Below the pieces are notes generated by a model, which worked only from the letters and a program-made list of their open reading frames with translations, ran no database searches and was not told the origin of the DNA. The translations under genes and the position numbers were made by a program. This document shows, piece after piece, positions 34,296-45,169 of a stretch of 64,000 nucleotides of DNA. How positions within the stretch are numbered: position 1 is the first letter of the stretch; each line of letters starts with the position of its first letter. This DNA comes from Quillaja saponaria (lineage: Eukaryota > Streptophyta > Magnoliopsida > Fabales > Quillajaceae), in NCBI GenBank assembly GCA_029379385.1, contig CM055613.1, positions 14,650,001 through 14,714,000 of the forward strand. The letters run 5' to 3'.

Positions 34296-36319
34296 TCAAT
34301 AAAATGCATCTTCGACATCTCCAAAATATGAAGAGCGAGAGAGACGATTAGAATTTGGTAATTGTTCTGCTAACAGGATGTAGAATAGCCCCATTACTCC
34401 TGTGTGCCTTTTTGTGCTGCTGTAATTAGATTCCAGAGTCAAAACCTCCCCATCATTTATCTTGACAGAACCAGGTTGAGGATAACAAGTGGACATTCCT
34501 ACAATGTAGCCTGCCTCATTTCCTGCTTCCTTTCCTTCTCCATATGTTGGTATTGAAGAACATATAACCCGCCCATCCTGCAATCAGCAGCACAGATTCG
34601 TTCACAAGATTACACCTCCGAAAACCATTTATAATTCCTTCATAAGGCCATGAGTCATGATCTTCCAGTTTAAGTTTTTACTTAGATACAAGATGAAGCT
34701 CAGCAGTTAAAGGTATAAGATGCAATTACTTGCTAGCTAGCAATAAGCAGGTCACCTTTTGTTTTCCCCTTCAATTACAGATCGAAGAGGAATAGAAAAA
34801 TCGCAAATTTGAAATTTCCTAAAGGAAACCATAATTATTTTTCTCAATTTGAAACAGAACGGTACCTCCTCAAACAACCTTCACAGAACATAGAAATCCT
34901 TAGGTGAAGCATTAATAAAATAATGTTTCCAGTGAACTCACAGTATATCTGCTCATATAAGGTCAATCTCTATAAGATTCTTCATAAATGGCTTTTATGT
35001 ATCAACAAGAGGCAGAAAAAAAAAAAAAAGGAGCAGCCATGGATGATGTTAGATCTAAAATAGTCTGTCAGTAAGCCCCCTTGCTGTAGTACACTTGTTA
35101 ATTAATGTTTCAGAGTTCATAGTGATCAAACAAAAGAAAATTGCTCAGAATGATTGTAAATGTTGAATATCACCTCTCCATAAAGAGTTGAACCAATTCC
35201 GCCTGAATGCTGATGAGCAGCACCATAGATGACATAACCACCAGATGGAATTGGCACACTTGTCTTTTTCACATCAGTGCAGCCACTACCATCCATACCA
35301 TCTGAACTGCAAGGTTCAACTTCATATTCAGTCTGTATAACACAGTTATTAGATCAGTTACAACAAAATGAATCAACAAAATCTGCCAACTAAGTAAAAG
35401 AATCTGCTCGTGTTTTGAAAACTAGATCGAAAAGATATTCAGCTGCTTTGAATTACTCACTCACCTTGCAATCATGTTCCGAACTATTTCCTGATGAAGC
35501 ACTCGACTTTTTCCAATTATCAGTAACGTCGAGTATATAAATCTTAACAGGCACAACAGCTTTGTCCCAGTCCACCCACTTCACTGTGTACCTTATGTAA
35601 AGGCTTCTCCTCGGACCCTCAAAGCCTTCCCTTATTCTGCATTGTGTACCATCATAACAGCAAAGCAAACCCCCTTTATACTCTGGTCTCAGAGGCTGCC
35701 CAAGCTCATCCTTTGTAACATTATATAAGTCACACCTACACTCCGTGCACCCGGACTTATCTTCTACACCACGTGTATCAATAGCATGGACATTAAGCAA
35801 CCATTTCTCCTCATACCCATCTGGGATTTCTTTAGGATTTCCCACTTCTATCCCATAAGGATCTGGAATATGCGTAGCTGTTCTTCTTGTTTCTGATCCA
35901 AGGCCAAAATAATGTCTAAGAACACCTCTCTGGCATATTCCACTGTTCCTTACAGAAATATAATCTTTTTGGCTAAGCACGCGATGGCCATCATACTTCT
36001 TATGTGTGACATTTTTATGTTGATAGTATCTTTCAACCAACCAATGATGGAGATAAGTTTCTAGTAGTGGCACAGGATTTCCTGCTTCATCAATTACTTC
36101 AGCATTGAAACTCTTGATTGCAATATGACCTTTAGGAAACTCAATGTTGGAGTAATATTTGTTCTCTACAGATCCTGTTCCCAGCACAAATTTAGGGGAT
36201 AGAAATACAGCTGATTTGATCTTATTTTCGTTCTTCTGGAAAGCATGTGAATATGGGGTGCTTAATGCCACCAATAGTATTGTTAATAAAAGTAACCGAC
36301 CTTCAAAGTTAGGTAGCAT
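34296..36319 (-). CDS. SURNod19 family protein, copy B (intact)
   Basis: Exons 36319-35465, 35332-35174 and 34577-34296 join in phase to 431 residues with no stop or shift. The N-terminus is a signal peptide (GRLLLLTILLVALS). The mature part has FLSPKFVLGTGSV, PKGHIAIKSFN, ETYLHHWLV, IPDPYGIEVGNP, ECRCDLYNVTKDE and GYVIYGAAHQHSG. It ends with TKRHTGVMGLFYILLAEQLP, the expected family C-terminus. Cysteines are conserved, consistent with a secreted or luminal disulphide-bonded protein. The ATG at 36319 is preferred over an upstream TTG-started frame. It has the same exon count and intron phases as copies A and C, showing tandem duplication. It is probably the only copy in the window still making the full protein. 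Confidence 0.93.
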
Positions 36320-37110
36320 GTTTTCTGTCAGCACCAATATCTTTGATCAGTAGTCACTGAAAAGATAATTATTTTCTGTTAAACATTGCAGATCCCATAT
36401 ACAGAACATTATCTCCGTAAAGTTTATCAGAATTATGTCTTATACATTACACTGAACCTGACAAGCACAATGCATGACAGAACTATACTAACCAATAAGA
36501 ACTAATTTCTAAATATGTATAAATGGGTAAATTCAGAATTATATAAATTATAGATAAAAGGGAAGACCACAAATATTGGGTAGAATAAAAGAACAGCCTA
36601 GACCGATTTAAATTTTAAACCATGTCCTGACCCTGATAATATCGGAGTTTCTAATCCTATCCATTTCTTTAGTGACTAAATTCGTTTCCTTTATTATCAT
36701 ATACTGAACCTGGGCAAACCTGATGCAGAGCAAAATTTTGGTATCGTAAAATTCCCGTTTATTTCTTCTTCTTCCATTACCTTTCTTTCAGCCATTCATC
36801 TTTGTCTAATCTTTTCAATTGATTTTCTGTGCGTTGTGTATTGGGGATTATGGAACCTTCCGTTGGGTTATCATTGAAAATACATAAAAACCACAATAGA
36901 AATAGAATCGGGTTCTTCTATGATTTGACAAAGCCACAAAACATAAGAGAGAAAAAGACCGTACCAGAAAAAAAGAACCCGGTCGAAGAACTGCAAAACA
37001 CCAAGGCCAGCCACAGAAGAGTCGGGCTTCAAGGAGTCTGTGTAGCTGGAATAAGTCGCTGCCGCTGCCGCCATTATCTTGGATTAAAATATAATATATT
37101 CTCTGTCAAG
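36320..37110 (-). promoter_or_regulatory. 5'-UTR intron, leader and promoter of copy B
   Basis: The donor TTCTG|GTACGG near 36965 matches the context in copies A and C. A TATA-like TATATTATATTTT (minus strand) lies near 37088-37102. An ATG at 37074 opens a short frame with five alanines (MAAAAATYSSYTD), which could be a leader ORF. Parts of this intron (36480-36600) match the copy A intron (31735-31825). Confidence 0.5.
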
Positions 37111-37419
37111 GAAATTACTCCACACCATTTTGCAGAAAAGTCAAAAATAATTTTATTTTAATTTTGTTAGAATTCATCGAAAAGAATGGAAAGAAAAGAT
37201 TTTGTTGATACATATGATGCACGTTCAATTCTATCTCTAATTATGTCATTATTTACATGACATAACATGAACAAGACGACACACCTCTAATTTTTTATTT
37301 AAAAAAAGAAGAAGAAAAAGTTGAAACAATATTTATATCTAAGACAACCTTATGATGAAACTATATAACAATATTATTTTGAATGGGTTCCTCTTTAACT
37401 AAACACCCCTATTTGTACT

Positions 37420-38665
37420 ATATTGTTATAATCTTTGACATTTTTTTTTATTTATAGGTATATTTCTATCTTGTCTATAAGAAATTTTTTCTTTATAAAA
37501 CTCTTCAATAAGATATTTTACCTTTTATTATTTCTCTTTTCTAGTTTAATTTTTATTAGATTTTTTAATTTTTTTTATTAGACTACTTTTCTTAAACTCT
37601 TCACCTTTTTTGGTATTTATTTTTAATTCACTTTAAAAGTCTAATATATATCTATGATTAAAAAAAAAAGTCTAATATATTTCCTAACCCAAAAAAAATG
37701 TCTAATCTATTTTTTCAATTATTTTCTTTTTACTCCATATAAATTTTTTTTTTTCCAAAATATTTAGATGTTCCTTTTTCTTAGAGTAAATATTAGTAAT
37801 ATGTTATTGTGAAAATTGAAAATCATTCAAACTACTTGTGGTCAAAGAGTAATTTACCTTATCTACATATGTAAAAATAGTAGTTTTGTAATGCTATTTT
37901 GTGATGGTGCTTTAAAATTTTGAATGTTAATAGTATAATCTCATGTCCTCATCTTTTTTACTTTCGAGCCATTGAAATTATTGTGAAAATTGTTTTAGGA
38001 AGTTCTTTTAATCTTTTTGTTTACCTATGATTATGAAATTTATTAAATGGATTTAAGTTAAAATTTGAAAAATAATTGCAACTAGTGCAAGATAGTTTTT
38101 CAAAATTATGTAAGGAATTTCAAGAATTATATTTCAAGATCCTTTTCCCCCTATATTTTTCACTAAATATTCTTTGAATTTATTATTATTTTTTTTGGAA
38201 ATTTTGATTTTATTGTTAGAATATACAATCTTAACAAGAAAAACTTAAAATTAATTTACAACATTAGTTATTCTAAGAAAAGAAAAAAAAAACCTAAATA
38301 TTTAATTTTAATAAAAAATAAAGTTTATTTTTAGTTTAAAAATATAATTTACAAAAAAATGTAGAGAGAAAAAATTATATAGAGTAAAAAGAAAATAATT
38401 GAAAAAATATATTCGACTTTTTTTTGGTTAGGAAATATATTAGACTTTTAAGATGAATTGAAAACAAATACTGAAAAAGTTGAAGAGTTTAGGAAAAATA
38501 GTATAGTAAAACAATATTAAAAAGCCTAATAAAAATCAAATTAGAAAAGAGAAATAATAAAATGTGAATACTAGATTAAAAAGTTGTACAAGAAGAAAAT
38601 TTCTAATAGGCAAGATAGAAGTATACGTATAAATGAGAGAAATAATAAATGTTGAACATGATAAG
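37420..38665. repeat. Fold-back element: about 280-300 bp inverted arms, about 620 bp apart
   Basis: The left arm (about 37449-37747) and the reverse complement of the right arm (about 38371-38640) share long blocks. Examples are TTTATTATTTCTCTTTTCTA, TTAAACTCTTCA, AAAAGTCTAATATAT and TTTTTCAATTATTTTCTTTT. By eye the arms are around 80-85% alike. No transposase lies between. It is most likely a non-autonomous fold-back or MITE-like element; terminal ends and target duplication were not resolved. Confidence 0.75.
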
Positions 38666-40776
38666 TTAAATTGTTTCAGGAAAACAAAACTCATGCCAAT
38701 CATTAGGCTGTGACCCTAAATAACTTAATTGTGACAATAAGGGCTCACAAATTAAATAGTGAAATTATATTTATGGAACAAATTATAATTTCATGTAAGG
38801 AAGATTACACTGTTTTTTATTTTTATGCCTAAAAAATTATTTTTCTTTGAAACAAGATAAATAAATAAATAAATTTTTAATTAATTTCAAATTATTAAAT
38901 TTAAATAAAACACAATATAATCAACTAATATAATTAAAAATACTTTAAATAATTAACACATCATAATTAACTAATATTTAAAATTTAAGAAATACAATTT
39001 TTTAATAATTAAGTCAATATTAATGTAATTTTTTTATGTGAAAACTCTTTTGTATTTTTTTTTTTTTAGAATTTAAAAAAAAAATACTGAGTCTATATCA
39101 ATTTAAGAGTTTCGATTTGATTATAATTTTAATTAAAATAAATATGTTATAGTTATCAAAATAAAAATTTTAAATTTCAAAATATTTAATTAGAAAAATA
39201 AATTATTTTTTAAGAATTAAAATAAAAAATATATATAATTTTCAGGAATTAAAATAATAAATATGTTTTTTTTCTTTCTCAATTTCCTTTGATTGATTTT
39301 GTTGTTGCAGCTAAACTTGTGAAATTAAAAAAAATTAAATTAGTTAGTATTTGCGAAAACGTGATCAACTCAACTAAGTATTAAATTTTATCGTTTGCAA
39401 TGACTGATCCATATTTAGTTCTCAATCTCCCACTATTCCATTTAAATAATTCAACCTATACCAAATTACCTCTCCTAATTGCAGTGTCCCAATTATCGTA
39501 AACAATTTTCTCACATTTTCTTTTCAAAGAGAAAAGAAATATCATAAAAGAAAAAATAATAAATTAAATCAAATAATTACAAAATAAAATTTTAATAATT
39601 TTTTATAGGTAACTAAGACTCCAGTTAATATTGCTTGACTTTAAAACCAAACCTGAAAGATGTCTTTTGATATTTCCAAAATTGCATCTTTGATAAACGA
39701 AAATCCTTTGTATCCATACAAATTGCTTGGCTTATGTGTTTAGGAGTCGGTCAAAATTCAAATTTTGCAAGGGACAACGAAGTGTGAACAATAATCTTCT
39801 GTCTGAATACCATGCATGTCTCACTCCTTATCTTTTAAATAAAATCGCGTCACATGTCCCATTCAATTGCTCTTTGACGTGAATTATTATTATTTTTCTG
39901 ATAAGTGTTTAGACTTTAGATTTTAGACTGAATTATATTTATCTCCCTCCAAGTTTGTCAAAATGACACTTCCACCTAATTGTTGGGGTGAACAACACAA
40001 CACTCCCTCAATGATGACTGGCTCACAGAATCCTTAATGTTGTTGGAAGGAGTATGCTCTAAATCATGAGTTTAACTCTAGTTAATCTTATTGTTTATCC
40101 CTAACTTGGAAGCTATGGGTTGGCTCATCAAAATTTAAGAGATTAGAGTATAATTTACTCAAGTGTTTATCTAAACAAGTCTTTGTCGTTTTGTTATGAG
40201 TGAATATTTCGTTAACTATCAATGTAATGAATTTTTATACTATCAGTCAATAGGATCATGATATATCAACTTATGAGTGGTGACTAAAATCAAGAATGAC
40301 AGTTAATGTGAAACAAACATAACGCTTTCATATTTACTGATAGTTTAAAATTTATTTATACTGACATGGATGAAATATTAATTCTTTATATTTCCTCCTA
40401 AAAACATTGAATTGTATATGCATGCAGCCTCCACCATTGTTTTGTTTCCTCTTTCACATTTGATCATGCATGGGACCTTGTGTCATGTGGGGTACCGAAT
40501 GAATTGGTTCAATCAAATTCAAATAAAATATGAAAGCTTTTCATTTTGATCCCCTACACAAGAAAAAAAAAAAAAAAAAGGGAAATTTGGGTCCAAATGT
40601 CTAACAGCACTTCCTTCCTTTCAACAACAATGTGGACGAATCCTCTGGTGTGTATAGTAAGTAATTCCAAATGAGAAGTTGAAATCTGAGTAAAGAAGCC
40701 AATTGAAGAAAAAATAGTGGAATACATTGTTTCTATGCTTGTTTTACATTTGCCTGGGCTTGTCTATTTAGAATCT
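38666..40776. other. AT-rich intergenic spacer
   Basis: Mostly A/T tracts to about 39350, then more mixed unique-looking sequence. There is no supported gene, and a poly-A run lies at 40563-40579. Confidence 0.5.
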
Positions 40777-41547
40777 CACTACAAGAAATTGGAGCTTGAA
40801 CGACAATAAAATATTATGGCTGATAATTATTCAAGACGGAAGATAAATGACATCATCAACAACAACTGTACACAGATAATTATTAGTGATTGTTTATATA
40901 CAACAGTACCATGGATGCAGATAAATATAAAAAAATACTTTATGATATTATTAATGTGAATTAAGTAAACACAAATATAATGTCGCTGATAATTATTTTC
41001 GATTGTGCTCTCGTTGATAATTTAATTATTTGCGATAGCATAGTAGACGCATATTAGTGGATGAATATAATTTTTAAAAATTTTATTTTATCAACATTTG
41101 CATTTTGCTTGAGCAGATAGCGTATAGATGTAGCAGGTTTGCAAATTTTTATTATCTTTTACAATTGTTTTTTTAAGTTGTTAATTAAAACATAAATACA
41201 ACGTACAATTAAAACAACTTTATTAAAACAACATCATTTTATAAGTAGAATTCAAATATGAAAATAAAATATAAAAATTTAAATTGTTAAATACACAAAA
41301 ACATAGAAATAATACTACAAGTCTCCTATATCCTCATCGTCATCCCTCTACTCATCATTCGTTTGGCTGGGTATGCTTGTGAAGTGCTCGAAAAGGAACA
41401 ATATCCTGAGATAAGCACATAGGCAAGTTATAAGGCTTAATTTGAACAAAAAATAAATAAATAAAGTTTGCACAAGTAAATGAATATATCGCTACTCCTG
41501 ACTCATCAAAAGGACGTTATTGTATGACTTTATCCCTTGATGCCTAA

Positions 41548-42310
41548 TTTTCAAAATTTTCAACTACAAACACACTCTTGTTCATAATTCTTAACGTTTG
41601 ATCCAAATTCTAAACTATTCTTCCCAACAAGTTTTAGTCATCCCCATCAATGTTCTGATACACCCGGATTGTCAAACAGACGTTTATTTTACGATACTAC
41701 CTCCCAGTATTAATTTTTAAATTTTCAACTAGAAACACACACTTGTGCATAAATTCCTAATGTTTGATCCAAATTCCAAACCTATTCTCGCTACAACTCT
41801 TATTTGTCCCCACAGACTTGCCGATACTTTCGGCTCGTCAAATGGACGTGTATTTTACAGTTGTACCCCCGAGACCAAAATTTCAAAGTTTTCAAGTAAA
41901 AAATGCGAATTGTACATAATTTCTAACGTTTAATCCAAATTCCAAACAGATTCTTCTTACAAGTCTTATTTGTCCCCACAAATATGCTGATACTCGCGGC
42001 TCGTCAAAAAGACATATATTTTATGATTTTACCCCATGAGACTTAATTTTTCAAAATTTTCAACTAGAACTCCACTCTTGTGCATCAATTCCTAATTTTT
42101 AATCAAAATTCCAAACCATTTTTTCCTACAAGTTTTAGTTATCCCTACATTCTAGTACTCCAAGATCGTCAAATAGACATTATTTTACTGTTTTACCCCT
42201 TGAGGCCCAATTTTTCAAAGTTTTCGACCAAAAACGCATAGCTTGTGCATAAATCCTTAACGTTTGATCCAAGTTCCAAACCTTTTCTTCCTACAAGTCT
42301 TATATGTCGA
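41548..42310 (-). repeat. Tandem array, about 168 bp unit, five copies
   Basis: Units start near 41548, 41718, 41886, 42055 and 42218. Each has a TTTTCAACTA-AAACAC block, then TTTGATCCAAATTCCAAAC, a TACAAGTCTTA block and a GTCAAA-GAC block. On the minus strand part of the unit (ACTTGTAGGAA to TTAAGGATTTATGCACAAG) lines up with the unit in the first CACTA element (5030-5690). Confidence 0.85.
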
Positions 42311-42540
42311 TATTGTATACCTGAGTCATAACTCATTCACCAATTTTCTGGACTCGTAAAAGTTTTCAAGTAACTTCTCATCCTTATCCATTAGACACTT
42401 GCCTATTGTAACAAACCCTAATGTAACAATTCTCATACACATTAAATTCTAACTAGCAGTTCAATGGTTGTATTATGATCGACAAAATAGTATATTCTTT
42501 ACACCTATCCCATATTGACTCATTAGCAATGGCATATAAC

Positions 42541-42838
42541 TCAAAACTTTGCATCATTAGAGTTCGGATTTTTAGGGCCCCAGTTGTAATTGGTGCATGT
42601 AGAAACCACTTTTTGTTGGTTGTGACAAAAACCCCTTTTATACAAGTGAATGGTAATGTTGTCCCTACTTAGAAATTTATCATTATCACAAACTTTGCAT
42701 GGACACAATTGTTCCATCAAACACATAATTTATTTTGGCAAAGGCAAAGTCAAGTAAAACCTTAAATTCATCAATAAATTTATCCGGCACTGTATTATTC
42801 AACACCTGATGATCCATCCAATTTCGACCAATTGACAT
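42541..42838 (-). pseudogene. CACTA transposase-associated domain, N-terminal fragment
   Basis: The minus strand from an ATG at 42838 reads MSIGRNWMDHQVLNNTVPDK..FLLDFAF-like residues. After a one-base frame change near 42730 it continues through LCPCKVCDNDKFLSRDNITIHLYKRGF. The CPC-x2-C, HL and GF pattern is the Transpos_assoc domain found at the N-terminus of plant CACTA transposase proteins. The rest of the protein is absent. Confidence 0.8.
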
Positions 42839-42984
42839 TGTTTTTACATTAATTATAAATTACTTCAACTTCATTACATATGTACAACTATTGTAAAACA
42901 ATGAAATAAACTAAATTAAATGCACCAAGTATGCTCACTACCACTTTTACCAAAGGAAAGATGGCTTGATTCCATTCAGAGTAA

Positions 42985-43240
42985 AATAATTATAAAATAA
43001 TTATAAAATTATAAATTAATTTTAAAAAATGTTATGAATTAAAATAAATATTAAGAGTAAAATTTTTATGATTCAAATATTAATGTGTTAATTTTTCTTA
43101 TATTTTTAAATTTTTTAAAAAATTAAATGTTTATATTATGAATTAAATCTTTAATAAATTTATTTATTTGTTTAATATCATTACATTTATAGATATATCA
43201 TAAACATGATTCATACACAACGCGTGCATCATAAAAGCTT
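42985..43240 (+). mobile_element. Helitron-like 3' fragment 1
   Basis: It matches the 3' part of the nested Helitron (46425-46706) over about 220 bp. It ends in an imperfect hairpin (ATACACAACGCGTGCAT) followed by CATAAAAGCTTG, where intact relatives have CTAA/CTAG. Its 5' part is missing at the CACTA boundary. Confidence 0.6.
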
Positions 43241-43725
43241 GTATATATAGAGAGAGAGAGAGAGATAATTAACTGTAAGTGTAAAACCAAAGAACACCCA
43301 TGATGTTATAATTAATCTTAAAATGAGATACAGTGAGAATACATGATACAATTATTCATGGAATTATCATCAGTAAGATAATAATACAAAACAGCATGAA
43401 CTAACCTTATTTGATAAAGAAACATTGAAAAGGATGTTTTAGCTAACTCAAACTAGTTTAAACCAAACCAAGATAACAACATTAATATTTCAAAATCAGC
43501 TACAAGTAAAAAATACATTTATAAATTTGTGGCTCCTTCAAACTAGTTAGAGATTTTAATACTTGATATTTAACATTACGAATAGACAAAGCAAAAATAA
43601 AAAACAAAAATATCTAATTTTCAAGAAGAGAAGCCCGCCCTTAATCAGAAAAAGGTAGCTATAGGGTTTTTGATCCCTAGTGTGTTTGTTTATGAGTTTT
43701 GCAGACACTTGCGATAGATTCTTAT
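43241..43725 (-). repeat. Repeat unit A (about 470 bp)
   Basis: First of four similar units (A-D). It holds AGATAATTAACT, AAGAACACCCATGATGTT-TAATTAATCTTAAAAT, GATAAAGAAACATTGAAAAGG, AACTAGTTTAAACC and GGTAGCTATAGGGTTTTTGATCCCTAGTGT. It lies directly after a Helitron-like 3' end. Confidence 0.75.
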
Positions 43726-43729
43726 ATTT

Positions 43730-44703
43730 TATTTCAAATTAATAAATACATAATTTTTTCAATAATTATATGTCAATAGTAATTAATATTAAATTTTCTA
43801 ATTTTTTTAATTAATAAATTCCTAATAATCAGAATTTTTTAAAAGTTATTCTTAGTTTTAAGAATTAAAAATTTAAAAATTTACTATAAATTAAATGAAA
43901 TATAAGAGTATGATTTTTATGATTATAATATTGTTATTTTAACTTTTAACTTTTAATTTATAATATTTTAAAATATTGTTTCAATAATTATATGTCAATA
44001 GTAGTTTTAAAAAAATATATATTATAATCATGGAAACTATGTTCGTAATATTTTTTTTATAAAAAAATTAATTCATTAATTTGAGGAAAAAAAAAAACAT
44101 TATGCTTATTAGAAATTTATTAAATAAAAAATTGAGCAATTCAATCTTAACTACTATTGACATATAATTATTGAAACAATATTTTAAAATATTATAAATT
44201 AAAAGTTAAAAGTTAAAATAACAATATTATAATCATAAAAAATCAAATTCTTTTTATTTTAATATTAATTGAATTATAATTATTTTTTGACCATTGATAT
44301 TTTTTGTCATAATTTTTTAATATTATTAAATTTATAATTTGTCAATATATCAATAATAATTAAAAAAAATTAATTTCTATTTAATAAGTTACAAAAAATT
44401 AAAATATTATAAGTTGAATTTTTTTTTTAAATGTTATAAATTAAAAGAAATATTAAGATTATAGTTTTTATAATTAAAATATTGTTGTGTTAATACTTTT
44501 TCATATTCAATTTTTTTTTATATATAGAAATTATATGTTTATATTATGAATTAATTTTTAATTGATTTTATCTATTTGTTGATGTAATTAACAAGGAGAA
44601 TTATTTTCTTTAATTATAATTTCTTGATATGTATATTAATTGTTGATAAATATATATTTATATATCATAAACACATTTCACATACAGCATGTATGCTACG
44701 AAA
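43730..44703. mobile_element. Helitron-like element 2, partly inverted
   Basis: It shares the AT-rich family sequence (TATGTCAATAGTAGTTAAGATTGAATTTT). It ends near 44695 with a hairpin (CACATACAGCATGTATG) and CTACGAAAACTA. Part of it (about 44005-44250) is in reverse orientation, giving the long inverted repeat at 43911-44244. Confidence 0.6.
43911..44244. repeat. Long near-perfect inverted repeat, about 94-bp arms
   Basis: The left arm (43911-44004) and right arm (44151-44244) are reverse complements over about 94 bp with only one or two differences. They are separated by 146 bp. The arms run from TGATTTTTATGATTATAATA to TATGTCAATAGTAG. Confidence 0.9.
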
Positions 44704-45165
44704 ACTATATATATATATATATAGGTAATTGACTATAAGTGTAAAACCAAAGAACATCCATGATGTTGTAATTAATCTTAAAATAAGATATAGTGAGAAA
44801 TACATGATACAATTATTCATGAGATCATCATCATTAAGATAATAATACAGTATAACATTAAGTAACCTTGATAAAGAAACATTGAAAAGGATGTTTGAGC
44901 TAACTTAAACTAGTTTAAACCAAATCAAGATTACAACACTAATATTTCAAAATCAACTACAAGTAAAAAACATTTCTAAATTTGTGGTCCTTGAAACTGG
45001 TTCGAGATTTTTAATACTTGATATTTAACATTACGAGTAGACAAAGCACAAAAAAAAAAAAAAAAAAACTAATTATCAAGAAGAGGAGATGCCCTTAAGA
45101 AATGATAGCTATAGGGTTTTTTATCCCTAGTGTGTTTGTTCAGACACTTACAAGTGGTGGATTTT
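44704..45165 (-). repeat. Repeat unit B (about 460 bp)
   Basis: Second copy of the unit, about 1.47 kb after unit A. It has the same block order, ending in GATAGCTATAGGGTTTTTTATCCCTAGTGTG. Confidence 0.75.
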
Positions 45166-45169
45166 TATC

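Larger units (their letters stand above)
40777..42980 (-). mobile_element. Second CACTA remnant, reversed, internally deleted
   Basis: It begins with a CACTACAAGAAATT terminus at 40777. It is followed by subterminal repeats built on GCTGATAATTATT (40820-41040), then a 168-bp tandem array, and finally a minus-strand start of a CACTA protein (42838-42541). With the gene pointing left, the 40777 end is the element's 3' end. The 5' terminus to the right is missing: Helitron-like sequence begins near 42985. Most of the transposase is deleted. Confidence 0.78.
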
